Origin: Novosphingobium sp.
Lineage (GTDB): Bacteria; Pseudomonadota; Alphaproteobacteria; Sphingomonadales; Sphingomonadaceae
Assembly: GCF_030699305.1 (NCBI RefSeq)
Contig: NZ_JAUYNB010000023.1
Coordinates: 29,690 to 93,689 of the forward strand
Direction: 5' to 3'
Length of the DNA stretch: 64,000 bases
The notes beneath the pieces were generated by a model, which worked only from the letters and a program-made list of their open reading frames with translations, had not been told where the DNA came from and searched no databases. Below, one piece after another: positions 34,913 through 43,865 of this stretch. Position 1 is the stretch's first letter; every line of letters starts with the position of its first letter. A program made the translations under genes and the position numbers.

Positions 34913-34919
34913 CCTACCG

Positions 34920-37700
34920 ATGAATTTTCCGCAACCGATTATCCGTTTTCGCAGCCTTCTGCTGACCGGCGCGGCAGCGCTGCTGCCGCTCGTTCCGGCC
35001 CATGCCGAGGAAGCGGCCGACGAAGCGGACGCGATTGTCGTGACCGGCGCGCGTCCGATTGCAGAATCGGAAGCCGCTGCGCTGCGCACCCAGCGCAATG
35101 CCGATTCGCTGGTGACGGTTGCCGCGTCGGATGGCGTGGGCCGGTTGCCCGATCAGAACATTGCCCAGGCCACTGGCCGCCTGCCGGGTGTCGCCGTGGA
35201 GCGCGATCAGGGTCAGGCCCGCTATATCAGTCTGCGCGGTGCCCCCAATTACTGGACCACGCTCAGCTTTGACGGGATCAACGTGGTCAGCCCCGAAGGC
35301 CGCGATGCGCGGTTCGATTCGGTGCCGTCGGCGATCGCCAGCCAGATCATCGTATCGAAGGCCGTGACGCCCGAAATGCCGGGCGAGACGGTTTCGGGCA
35401 ACGTCAACGTCGTTACCCGTTCGGCCTTCGACTATGCCGGACTGCACGTGGCGGGCAAGGCCGGCATGGGCTTTGCCGAACTGGGCGACCGCAAGGAATA
35501 CGAAGGCTCGCTGGTCGTTTCGAACCGCTTCAAGGCCGGTGACGGTGAAATCGGCGTGCTCGTTTCGGGCAGCTATTACCAGCGCGGCATGATCACGGAT
35601 AACTTCGAGATCGACTGGGAACGCGTCAGCCAGGATCAACGCCCCGGCAGCGCCACGCGGTTCTGGGCGCAAGAGACGGAAAACAAGCTCTATCGCCTGA
35701 CCCGCAAGAACTGGTCCGTGTCTGGCCGCCTCGACTGGAAACCGGACACCGACAACACGATCTCGTTGCGGTCGGTCTATACCATCTTCACCGACGACGA
35801 AGCGCGCGACAACTACCGCTTCGACCTTGATGACCGGCAGAGCGATCTGGTTGCCAATACCGCCGCCTGCGATACGGCGGTGAACCCCACGCCGACCACC
35901 ACCGGTTATGCCGATGTCTGCATCGGCAACACGCCGCTGAAGGGCACGATTTACGGCATCGACATCCGTCAGCGCTCAACGCTGCGCTATTTCCAGCAGT
36001 CGATTTTCACCAACACGCTGGCCGGTGACCACACCCTTGGTGATAGCTGGACGCTGTCATGGCTGGGCAACTTCACCGAATCCAAGGATGACCGCTCGGT
36101 TGTCGGCGAAACCACCTGGGACAGCCCCAGCACGCGCACCCTGCGGCCGACCGTGGCCTATGATTTCACCAACCCGCAGCTTGCCCGCCTGAGCCTGTTC
36201 CGCACGCTCCAGCTGAGCAGCCCGACCCGTTACCAGCGCGGCGATGCGGTGAGCGCCATCGACAGCTTCACCAAGCCGCTGACCGGCCTGACGGTGATCG
36301 ATGCCATCGACACGACCAAGGCCTATACCGCCAAGCTGGTGCTGGGCCATGAAACCGGCCTGCTGGGCGGCGATGCCACGATCAAGCTGGGCTTCCAGTT
36401 CGATCAGCGCACCAAGACCGTCGATGAATCGCGCGCAGTTGTGAACTCTGCCGCGCAGTACACCACGATCGGTATCCCGACGGACTACAACCAGTTCTCG
36501 CTCGATCAGGCGTTTCTGGGCAAATTGCCGATGGGCTATACCTTCCGCTACTTCGATCAGGCCAAAATGCAGGCGGCCTCCGATGCTGTGCGCGCCAATT
36601 TCGCGTTCACGCCCAACACCGGCAACATCTATGATGTGCGCGAACAGGTGTTCGCCGGGTTTGTGATGGGCACGGTCAAGTATGACTGGGGTTCGGTGCT
36701 GGGCGGCGTGCGCCTTGAACACTTGCGCAATCGCGGCATTGCTGTTGCCACCGTGGGCGGTGTGACCGGCCCGGTGACGGCGGAAAACAGCCAGACGCTG
36801 GCTTTCCCCAGCCTGCACGTGAACTACAACCTGGACGATACCAAGAAGCTGCGCGTGTCGTTCAACAGCGGCGCGGCGCGGGCTGACTATGACCAGATGC
36901 GCCCCAACGTGACCGTCAACGACATCAACCAGACGGTGTCCGGCGGCAATCCGGGCGTGAAGCCGGAACGCGCTTATGGCGTCGATGCCTATGTCGAATG
37001 GTACGTCCGTCCGCAGGGTTATCTGATGGCCGGGGTGTTCTACAAGAAGGTCAAGGACGTGCTCTATTCCCAGACCCGAACGTTCGGATCGGATGCCTTG
37101 AACAGCAACGGGGTCGACCGCTCCGAGTATATCTTCAGCGGGATCACCAACGGCGGCGACGGGCGCGTGTTCGGGGCCGAAGTGGCGGCGCAGCTGCAGC
37201 TTGAACCCTGGACCGAACAGCTCGGTCTGCCCGAATGGATGGGCGGCTTCGGCATCTCGGCCAACCTCACGCTCAACGACAGCGAAGTGACCAAGCCTGC
37301 GATCGGCGCGGTTCCGGCGCGCAAGGTGCGCCTGCCGGGGACGTCGGACGTGGTCTACAACGTCGGCGGCTACTATGAAAAGTATGGCCTGTCGCTGCGG
37401 CTCCAGTACCAGCGCCGCAGCACCTGGATGGACGGCATTGCCGACGATCTGGCCGACGCGGGCGATACGTTCTGGGCGGCGGATGATGAACTCGATTTCT
37501 CGGCCCGCTATGCCATCAACAAGAACGTCGAAATCTATTTCGATGCGTCAAACCTGCTGAACAAGCCCGGCCGCCGCTATGCCGAACCGGGCAACCTGCT
37601 GACCGCCACCGGCACGCCGACCCCGTTCACGGATAGCTACACGATTGAATACGAACGCTTCGGTCGCCGCTATTCGGGCGGCATCCGGGTGAACTTCTGA
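34920..37700 (+). CDS. TonB-dependent receptor paired with phytase
   Basis: A 926-residue outer-membrane importer of the Xanthomonas/Caulobacter type. A signal peptide ends near PAHAEE; a TonB-box-like DAIVVTGARP follows; the plug (about 45-160) has LPDQNIAQATGRLPGVAVERDQGQARYISLRG; the large barrel ends in GGIRVNF. I start it at MNFPQPIIRF (34920), which gives a normal signal peptide. The phytase gene starts on the last base of its stop codon, so they are tightly coupled. Receptors in this pairing are thought to bring phytate or inositol phosphates to the periplasm. Confidence 0.92.
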   Translation: MNFPQPIIRFRSLLLTGAAALLPLVPAHAEEAADEADAIVVTGARPIAESEAAALRTQRNADSLVTVAASDGVGRLPDQNIAQATGRLPGVAVERDQGQARYISLRGAPNYWTTLSFDGINVVSPEGRDARFDSVPSAIASQIIVSKAVTPEMPGETVSGNVNVVTRSAFDYAGLHVAGKAGMGFAELGDRKEYEGSLVVSNRFKAGDGEIGVLVSGSYYQRGMITDNFEIDWERVSQDQRPGSATRFWAQETENKLYRLTRKNWSVSGRLDWKPDTDNTISLRSVYTIFTDDEARDNYRFDLDDRQSDLVANTAACDTAVNPTPTTTGYADVCIGNTPLKGTIYGIDIRQRSTLRYFQQSIFTNTLAGDHTLGDSWTLSWLGNFTESKDDRSVVGETTWDSPSTRTLRPTVAYDFTNPQLARLSLFRTLQLSSPTRYQRGDAVSAIDSFTKPLTGLTVIDAIDTTKAYTAKLVLGHETGLLGGDATIKLGFQFDQRTKTVDESRAVVNSAAQYTTIGIPTDYNQFSLDQAFLGKLPMGYTFRYFDQAKMQAASDAVRANFAFTPNTGNIYDVREQVFAGFVMGTVKYDWGSVLGGVRLEHLRNRGIAVATVGGVTGPVTAENSQTLAFPSLHVNYNLDDTKKLRVSFNSGAARADYDQMRPNVTVNDINQTVSGGNPGVKPERAYGVDAYVEWYVRPQGYLMAGVFYKKVKDVLYSQTRTFGSDALNSNGVDRSEYIFSGITNGGDGRVFGAEVAAQLQLEPWTEQLGLPEWMGGFGISANLTLNDSEVTKPAIGAVPARKVRLPGTSDVVYNVGGYYEKYGLSLRLQYQRRSTWMDGIADDLADAGDTFWAADDELDFSARYAINKNVEIYFDASNLLNKPGRRYAEPGNLLTATGTPTPFTDSYTIEYERFGRRYSGGIRVNF

Positions 37701-38734
37701 TGCGCCGATCCGGATCGGCGGCGGCAACCTTCCTTGCCGCCGCCGCGCTGGCCAGCCTTGCTTCGGCAGGGCTGGCCCAGACCGTTTCCGTCACGGCGAG
37801 CGCGGAAACCACCCCCGTCGGCACCGCCAACGACGACGCGGCGGATGATCCCGCGATCTGGCGCAACCCGGCGGCCCCCGCGCGCAGCCTGATCGTGGGG
37901 ACAGACAAGAAGGCCGGGCTCTACGTCTATGGCCTCGATGGCCAGACCCGCCACTTCGAACCCGCCGGACGGCTGAACAACGTCGATCTGCTCGATCTGG
38001 GGCGGCGCGGCGTGATCGTGGTCGCGTCAGACCGCAACGATCCCGCCAGTGCCCTGCTGCGGCTCTACCGGCTGAACCCCCGCACCGGCGCGCTCGCCGC
38101 GCTGGGCACGGTCAGCGGCGGCGCGGGCGAGGCTTACGGCGTGTGCCTGCTGCGCACCGCTGCGGGCTTCGATGCGTTTTCCGTGCTGAAGGACGGCGCG
38201 GTCCATCAGGTCCGCATCGACTTGTCGGGCAAGACCCCCAGCGGCCAGATCGTGCGCACCCTGCGCCTTGCCACCCAGACCGAAGGCTGCGTCGCCGATC
38301 CGCGCACGCGGACGCTCTATGTGGGTGAGGAAGATCGCGGCATCTGGTCCTTCGCCGCCCGCGCCGACGCCCCGGTGGAGGGCCAGCTGGTCGCACCGGT
38401 GGACGGCGCGCACCTCGTCGCCGACGTCGAAGGGCTGGCGCTCATGCCGCAAGGCCGCAAGGGCGGCCTGCTGGTCGCGTCGAGCCAGGGCGACAACGCC
38501 TATGCCCTCTACCGCCTGCCCGGCATGACCCCCGCCGGCCGCTTCCGCATCGGCGCAGGGGCGCTGGGGTCGGTAGAAGAAACCGACGGCATCGCCCTCG
38601 CCCCCGGCAACTTCGGCCGCGCCTTCCCGCAAGGCCTGTTTGTGGCGCAGGACGGCGATAACGCCCCGGCGGCGCAGAACTTCAAGCTGGTGTCGTGGCG
38701 GGCGGTGAAGGCGGCGGTGGAGGCTGGGAAGTAG
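37700..38734 (+). CDS. Beta-propeller phytase (3-phytase)
   Basis: A 344-residue exported phosphatase that removes phosphates from inositol hexakisphosphate with calcium. A signal peptide (FLAAAALASLASAGLAQ) is followed by the family hallmark TANDDAADDPAIWRNP and SLIVGTDKKAGLYVYGLDGQ, then propeller repeats (GCVADPRTRTLYVGEEDRGIWSF, VADVEGLALMPQGRKGGLLVASSQGDNAYALYRL). It is the second gene of the Pho-box operon. Released phosphate and inositol would enter the cell by other systems. Confidence 0.93.
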   Translation: MRRSGSAAATFLAAAALASLASAGLAQTVSVTASAETTPVGTANDDAADDPAIWRNPAAPARSLIVGTDKKAGLYVYGLDGQTRHFEPAGRLNNVDLLDLGRRGVIVVASDRNDPASALLRLYRLNPRTGALAALGTVSGGAGEAYGVCLLRTAAGFDAFSVLKDGAVHQVRIDLSGKTPSGQIVRTLRLATQTEGCVADPRTRTLYVGEEDRGIWSFAARADAPVEGQLVAPVDGAHLVADVEGLALMPQGRKGGLLVASSQGDNAYALYRLPGMTPAGRFRIGAGALGSVEETDGIALAPGNFGRAFPQGLFVAQDGDNAPAAQNFKLVSWRAVKAAVEAGK

Positions 38735-38768
38735 CGGTAACACCTGCGGCCCTTAGCGCCAGAAGAAC

Positions 38769-38801
38769 AGCGGGACCCCGGGCTTGACCCGGGGTCCCGC
38801 T
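38769..38801 (+). terminator. Palindromic REP-like terminator after phytase
   Basis: AGCGGGACCCCGGG (38769-38782), loop CTTGA, CCCGGGGTCCCGCT (38788-38801), then TCCTTTT. This 14-bp stem can terminate the phytase operon and is also a member of the repeat family seen at 39146 and 39281. Confidence 0.7.
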
Positions 38802-38819
38802 TCCTTTTGAACTTACCCC

Positions 38820-39119
38820 ATGGATCGCGATCATAAAGGCGGCTGGGTTTACATCATGGCCGACCGCTATCGCGGGACCCTGTATGTTGGCGTCACCGCC
38901 GATCTTCCGGCGCGCATCTACCAGCACCGGCAGGGCAGCGGATCGGACTTCTGCGCCCGCTATGGCTTGCACCGGCTGGTCTGGGCCGAACAGGGCAACT
39001 CCATCGAAGACTGCATCGCGCATGAGAAGCGGCTGAAGCGCTGGCGGCGGGAATGGAAGTTTGACCTGATTGAACGCGCGAACCCGCAGTGGGTTGATCT
39101 GTTCGATGTGTTGATTTGA
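38820..39119 (+). CDS. GIY-YIG nuclease-domain protein
   Basis: A 99-residue single-domain protein of the UPF0213/YhbQ-like group: GGWVYIMADRYRGTLYVGVTADLPARIYQHRQGSGSDFC carries the GIY-YIG pair (VYI...YVG), the catalytic Arg (R in ARIYQH) and the Glu in HEKRLKRWRREWK. Such proteins are frequent in sphingomonads, often in several copies. It is flanked by palindromic repeats on both sides. The DNA target and role are unknown. Confidence 0.85.
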   Translation: MDRDHKGGWVYIMADRYRGTLYVGVTADLPARIYQHRQGSGSDFCARYGLHRLVWAEQGNSIEDCIAHEKRLKRWRREWKFDLIERANPQWVDLFDVLI

Positions 39120-39145
39120 GCTTGTGGGGCTGGGGTGAGGACGAA

Positions 39146-39310
39146 GCGGGACCCCGGATCAAGTCCGGGGTGACGGTGATGTGGGCAGAGTGGCGGTTAC
39201 AACCTGATAACCCAGCCCTAACCAATCGCCCGGCCCAAACCCGCCCTTGAATACAGCGGCAACCCCCCTCCAAGCCAAAACGTCACCCCGGACTTGATCC
39301 GGGGTCCCGC
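39146..39310. repeat. Pair of identical 30-bp palindromic repeats, inverted
   Basis: The 30 bp at 39146-39175 (beginning GCGGGACCCCGGATC) recur as an exact reverse complement at 39281-39310, about 105 bp apart. Each copy is itself a stem-loop (CCCCGGA..TCCGGGG). The same core is in the phytase terminator at 38769. This is a REP-type dispersed family of the chromosome. The rest of the 39120-39389 gap holds no gene. Confidence 0.8.
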
Positions 39311-39389
39311 TTACTTTGGTGGCGCGACATTTTGCTTGTGGCTGACTTAACCGAAAAGGCTCATGATTGTGATGCGTTATCTGCCGTTT

Positions 39390-40045
39390 TTAGCCGTAGA
39401 TGCGTCCGTATGTGCTCCGGGCAAATTGAATTATCGCAACATTGTTAGCGCTTAAATCTCGGATGATCTCGTCCGGATCTATGGCCATTACCTTGGTAAG
39501 AAGACGTCGGACCTCGGGTATTTCCCAGTCCCATGTAGGGGTTTCAATTATCGAGTAAAAGGAATGCAGGCGACCCACGTGCCATGTCAGCTTTACTATC
39601 GAATCGTAACAATTCAGATATTCATTAAAATTAAATATCTGACCTTTTGCCGCAAGAGATTTTAGCTTAACGGTGGAAACTTCCACTATGGAAAGGGCTT
39701 CCAAAAGGCGTTTACCATCCCGTTCTCCATGTTTTTTATGTATTCAATGGCTCCAGATACTTTCTTTTCGTCTTCACTTCCTTCCTCCCAAATTTTGACA
39801 TGGCTTTTCATTCCAATTTTTGCCATGCGCAACAGCTCGACCGGCCTTTGCATCTCCACGATATATAGGTGAACAGCATCTACGATCTGATCGAGAAACT
39901 CGGCCTCCCGCTTTGCCCGGTCCTGCTTTTGCCAGTTTCGCAGGGCTAGGAAAGCGATCACGGCTGTGGCTGCAGGTGCGGCGGTCTTGATGAATTCGAG
40001 CCATGGAACGCCAGCAATGGCCTGCGCAATATCTGCCGCTTGCAC
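39390..40045 (-). pseudogene. Membrane-anchored protein gene split by a frameshift
   Basis: Two overlapping frames join into one gene. The upstream part, from a GTG at 40045 behind AGGGGG, encodes about 110 residues: a hydrophobic segment (AAPAATAVIAFLALRNW), then charged helix (REAEFLDQIVDAVHLYIVEMQRPVELL), ending at a stop at 39686. The second frame continues (ALSIVEVSTVKLKSLAAKG) to 39390. One extra T in the TTTT at about 39707-39710 would restore one frame of about 219 residues. I do not recognise the family. The DNA is clearly AT-richer than its surroundings, which suggests recent gain. It may be a dead gene, a sequencing error or a programmed shift. Confidence 0.55.
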
Positions 40046-40058
40046 TTGATCGTACCCC

Positions 40059-41285
40059 CTACCCAAACCCCCGCTCCAGAAACCGCTCCGCCAGCCCGGC
40101 CAGCAGCGCGGTGCCTTGGGGCAGGACGGCTTCGTCCAGCAGCATCCGGGTGGAGTGGATGCCGCAGCATTGGGTCCAGTCCTCGCCTTCGTGCGAGACG
40201 CCCAGGAACAGCATCGCGCCGGGGACTTGTTCCAGCACATAGGAGAAGTCCTCCGCGCCCATGATCGGGCGTTCCAGCCGCCGCCAGGCGGGGGCGCCGA
40301 ACAGGTCGGTCACGGCGGCTTCGGCCAGATCGACCGCGCGGGGATCGCAGATGGTGACGGGGAAGCCTTCCTCGATCACCACGTCCGCGCTGAGGCCATG
40401 GGCGCTGGCGATGCCGGTGGCGAGTTGCTGCACCGCCGCGTGCAGCCGCGCGCGGTGGCGGGGGGAGAGGGTGCGCATGGTGCCTTTCAGCTTCGCGAAG
40501 TCGGCAATGACGTTATGCGCCGTGCCGCCCTCGATCCGGGCGATGGTGACGACCACGGGGTCATGCGCATCGAACTGGCGGGTGACGAGCGTTTGCAGCG
40601 CGGTGACGATCTCGCACGCCACGGGCACCGGATCGTGCGCCTGATGCGGCATGGAGGCGTGGCCGCCCGCGCCGCGCACGGTGATCTCCAGCTGGTCCGC
40701 CGCCGCCATCAACGGCCCGGCCTTGCCCGTCACCAGTCCGTGCGGGGCGTTGGGCATGACGTGCAGGGCGAACGCGGCATCGGGCAGCGGGCCGTGTGCG
40801 CCGCCGCCGAGCAGGCCATCATCCAGCATGAAGCGCGCGCCGTGGTGCCCTTCCTCGCCCGGCTGGAACATGAACCGCACTTCGCCGCGCAAGGCATCGC
40901 GCCGCGCGCAGAGCACCCGTGCCGCGCCCGCCAGCATCGCGGTGTGGGCATCGTGCCCGCAGGCGTGCATCGTGCCGGGGATGGTGGAGGCAAAGGGCAG
41001 GCCGGTTTCCTCCGGCATGGGCAGCGCGTCCATGTCGCCGCGCAGCAGGACCGAGCGCCCCGCTCCCGCGCCGCCTTTCAGCGTGGCGACGAGGCCGGTG
41101 GTGGAGGGGCCTTCCCGCCACTCCAGCGGCAGGCCCGCCAGCGCGGCGCGGACCTTGTCACGCGTGCGGGGGGTGTGCAGGCCCAGCTCCGGCTCCGCAT
41201 GGATCGCGCGGCGCAGGGCGGTGATGTCATCCGCGATGGCGCGGGCGGCTTCGAGCAGGGGTGTGGCCAAAGGTTCAGTTAGCAT
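40059..41285 (-). CDS. M20-family amidohydrolase (hippurate hydrolase-like)
   Basis: A 408-residue di-metal hydrolase. The first metal region is LLRGDMDALPMPEETGLPFAS, the HACGHDAHTAMLAGAA motif follows, then FMFQPGEEGHHGARFML, a dimerisation domain (about 190-300) and the final ligand region MGAEDFSYVLEQVPGAM. The family removes acyl groups from amino acids (hippurate, N-acyl amino acids, auxin conjugates). Several Met codons are near the start; I use MLTEPLATPLL at 41285. No signal peptide is evident, so it is cytoplasmic. Its stop is 13 bp from the split gene's GTG. Confidence 0.87.
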   Translation of the reverse strand: MLTEPLATPLLEAARAIADDITALRRAIHAEPELGLHTPRTRDKVRAALAGLPLEWREGPSTTGLVATLKGGAGAGRSVLLRGDMDALPMPEETGLPFASTIPGTMHACGHDAHTAMLAGAARVLCARRDALRGEVRFMFQPGEEGHHGARFMLDDGLLGGGAHGPLPDAAFALHVMPNAPHGLVTGKAGPLMAAADQLEITVRGAGGHASMPHQAHDPVPVACEIVTALQTLVTRQFDAHDPVVVTIARIEGGTAHNVIADFAKLKGTMRTLSPRHRARLHAAVQQLATGIASAHGLSADVVIEEGFPVTICDPRAVDLAEAAVTDLFGAPAWRRLERPIMGAEDFSYVLEQVPGAMLFLGVSHEGEDWTQCCGIHSTRMLLDEAVLPQGTALLAGLAERFLERGFG

Positions 41286-41324
41286 GGGCGGCATGATACG
41301 CACCCGCCGCGCCCTGTCGAGAGA

Positions 41325-42359
41325 TCAGGCGCCTATCTTCACCGCAATCCGCCGCGCCGCCGCGTTGTGCAGCAGCACCGACACGACCAGCAGCACGTTC
41401 AGCACCACCGACTGGTACAGCATGTACCACACCGGGCTGCCCGCGAACATCGACGCCCCCAGCACGATCGCGCGCGGGTTCGGCCCCAGGATCTTGCACA
41501 GCAGCAGCAGCGGCGGTGCCTCTGCCCGGACGGCGGCGGCGATGGCATCCAGCCGGGCGCGGTCCCCCGCCGCCGCCTCAACCGCGGCGTCGACCCGCAG
41601 CGCGTGGGGGGTCATCCCGCTGGCGACGTTGAGATAGGCCGACACCAGCCCGGAAAACATCGTCCGCGAGGTCGCCGAATCCTGCGCGTCGTGCGAATGG
41701 CGCAGCCAGGGCGTGCCATAGACCCACCACTGATACTGGCGGCGCTGCACTTCGACATGGTTGGCCTGAACCGCGTGGCTGATCCCTGCGAACACGATCA
41801 GCCCCCACGCCGCCCCGCCGCTGAACGTGCCGCCGGTGCCGGACAGCCACCAGCCCAGCACCAGGTACAGCACGATATGGCTGAGGTAGTCGCACAGCCC
41901 GTCCACCATCTCGCCAATCGGGCTGGACCGCCCGGTCAACCGCGCCAGATCGCCGTCGGCCCCATCGACCACGTGCCAGCCCATGTGCAGCGCCATCCCC
42001 AGCGCGGCGGACACCGGATAGGACAGGCTGGTGTAGGCAACCGAGGCCGAAATCACCATCAGCGCGCCGAACACCGACACCATGTTGGGCGTCAGCGGCG
42101 TATGCGCCAGCTTCCGCGCCAGCTGCCAGGCGAGCGGGTGATAGAGGTAATGGTTGAGCGGGTCCTGCAATTCGCGCGGACGCTGTGGGCGCTGCGGTGC
42201 GCCCTTTGGTGCCGCGTCCCCGTTGCCGCCCTGCTTTGCCGATCCGGCCTGTCCTGCCACGTTTGCCCCGATTCCTGTGTCGCCCGTTGGCGTGCTTTGG
42301 TCGCTCTTATATGCGCTCCAACCGGCGTTGACAGGGTCTAGGCGCGCTTGTCGCCGCAA
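41325..42359 (-). CDS. CDP-alcohol phosphatidyltransferase-family membrane enzyme
   Basis: A 344-residue integral membrane transferase with the full catalytic signature D-G-x2-D-G-x2-A-R-x8-G-x3-D-x3-D, seen as VVDGADGDLARLTGRSS then PIGEMVDGLCDYL. About 60 polar residues precede the membrane domain. Such enzymes move a phospho-alcohol from a CDP-activated donor to an alcohol acceptor. The gene is divergent from inositol-1-phosphate synthase and near a nucleotidyltransferase, so CDP-inositol or an inositol-phosphate acceptor is plausible, as in di-myo-inositol-phosphate-phosphate synthases. A classical phospholipid role is the alternative. Confidence 0.82.
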   Translation of the reverse strand: MRRQARLDPVNAGWSAYKSDQSTPTGDTGIGANVAGQAGSAKQGGNGDAAPKGAPQRPQRPRELQDPLNHYLYHPLAWQLARKLAHTPLTPNMVSVFGALMVISASVAYTSLSYPVSAALGMALHMGWHVVDGADGDLARLTGRSSPIGEMVDGLCDYLSHIVLYLVLGWWLSGTGGTFSGGAAWGLIVFAGISHAVQANHVEVQRRQYQWWVYGTPWLRHSHDAQDSATSRTMFSGLVSAYLNVASGMTPHALRVDAAVEAAAGDRARLDAIAAAVRAEAPPLLLLCKILGPNPRAIVLGASMFAGSPVWYMLYQSVVLNVLLVVSVLLHNAAARRIAVKIGA

Positions 42360-42641
42360 TTAATTGCAGCATAGCGTGCGGGAAAGCCCAGGTTCATGTC
42401 GGTCGCGGCAATGGCCTGTGCGCAGGGGCGCTTGCCGCAGGTCGGCTGTTTCTGCGCTGCGAATCGTAAAGCAGGGTGTTTTTCCGGGGCGCAGCGGCGG
42501 GATGGCGGTCCGCCGTAATGACGGATATGCCCCGCCAATCCGCTTGACGCGCGCTAAACTTCTTGCTTTTGGCGCGCGATTTCACAATGAGGCGGGATTC
42601 GCTTAAACCCCGCTGTTTCGTTCGGAAGGGATCGAACCAAA

Positions 42642-43742
42642 ATGAAGCCTATCAAGGTCGCCATCATCGGTGTCGGCAACTGCGCCAGTTCGCTGGTGCA
42701 GGGCGTTGCCTATTACCGCCAGAACAACTCGTCGGAAGGTCTGATCCACGACAAGATCGGCGGTTACGGCGCTGGTGATGCCGAGTTCGTGCTCGGGATC
42801 GACGTCGATGCCCGCAAGGTTGGCAAGGACATCGCCGAAGCGATCTTTGCCATGCCGAACAACACCACCGTGTTCATGCCCAACGTTCCCGCCACCGGCG
42901 CGAAGGTGATGATGGGCCGCGTGACCGATGGCGTCGCCCCGCACATGACCACGGTCGGCGAAAAGGGCTTCATCGTGGCCGACGCGCCCGAAGCGACCAA
43001 GGAAAGCGTGGTTGCCGCGCTGAAGGAAACCGGCGCCGAAGTGCTGCTGAACTTCCTGCCGGTCGGTTCGCAGGACGCCACCGAATTCTACATGGAATGC
43101 GCGCTGGAAGCCAAGGTTGCAGTCGTGAACTGCATGCCGGTGTTCATCGCCAGCCGTCCGGAATGGGAAGCCCGCTTCCGCGCCGCCGGCGTGCCGATCG
43201 TTGGTGACGACATCAAGGCCCAGATCGGCGCCACGATCGTCCACCGCGTGCTGTCCAGCCTGTTCGCCGCCCGCGGCGTGACGGTTGAGCGCACGTATCA
43301 GCTCAACACCGGCGGCAACACCGACTTCATGAACATGCTGGACCGTCAGCGTCTGGGTTCCAAGAAGGAATCGAAGACCGAAGCGGTGCAGGCGATGCTG
43401 GCCACGCGTCTGGCTGACGAAAACATCCACGTCGGTCCGTCGGACTATGTTCCCTGGCAGAAGGACAACAAGCTGTGCTTCCTGCGCCTTGAAGGCACCC
43501 AGTGGGGCAACGTGCCGATGAACCTGGAACTGCGCCTTTCGGTGGAAGACAGCCCGAACTCGGCCGCGTGCGTGATGGATGCGATCCGTTGCTGCAAGGT
43601 CGCGCTGGAACGCGGTGAAGGCGGGGCGCTGATCGGTCCGTCGGCCTATTTCTGCAAGCATCCGCCGCAGCAGTTCAACGATGACGTGGCCGCGCACATG
43701 GTCGACGAATACGCGTCCGTAGCTGCGCTCGCCGCTGAATAA
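42642..43742 (+). CDS. ino1: Myo-inositol-1-phosphate synthase
   Basis: A 366-residue NAD-dependent isomerase converting glucose 6-phosphate to inositol 1-phosphate. The size and opening MKPIKVAIIGVGNCASSLVQG match the short actinobacterial-type enzyme. Other typical parts are YQLNTGGNTDFMNM, RLGSKKESKTEAVQ and PSDYVPWQKDNKLCF, near the catalytic lysines. The 282-bp gap upstream (42360-42641) separates it from the divergent CDP-alcohol transferase and must hold both promoters; I see no other feature in it. A terminator follows, but the cytidylyltransferase-like gene lies just beyond. Confidence 0.93.
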   Translation: MKPIKVAIIGVGNCASSLVQGVAYYRQNNSSEGLIHDKIGGYGAGDAEFVLGIDVDARKVGKDIAEAIFAMPNNTTVFMPNVPATGAKVMMGRVTDGVAPHMTTVGEKGFIVADAPEATKESVVAALKETGAEVLLNFLPVGSQDATEFYMECALEAKVAVVNCMPVFIASRPEWEARFRAAGVPIVGDDIKAQIGATIVHRVLSSLFAARGVTVERTYQLNTGGNTDFMNMLDRQRLGSKKESKTEAVQAMLATRLADENIHVGPSDYVPWQKDNKLCFLRLEGTQWGNVPMNLELRLSVEDSPNSAACVMDAIRCCKVALERGEGGALIGPSAYFCKHPPQQFNDDVAAHMVDEYASVAALAAE

Positions 43743-43768
43743 GCGCAAGCCGGGTTTACGCATACTGG

Positions 43769-43802
43769 CGGCGCCGGTCGGTTCAGGCTGACCGGCGCCG
43801 CT
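43769..43802 (+). terminator. Rho-independent terminator after inositol-phosphate synthase
   Basis: GCGGCGCCGGTC (43769-43780) and GACCGGCGCCGC (43791-43802) form a 12-bp stem with a 10-nt loop, followed by TTTGTGT. Confidence 0.8.
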
Positions 43803-43865
43803 TTGTGTAACGCCGCCGCGCGGCGGCTTGCCAAAGTTCGCTCCTCGCTATTTCCGGGACACTGT

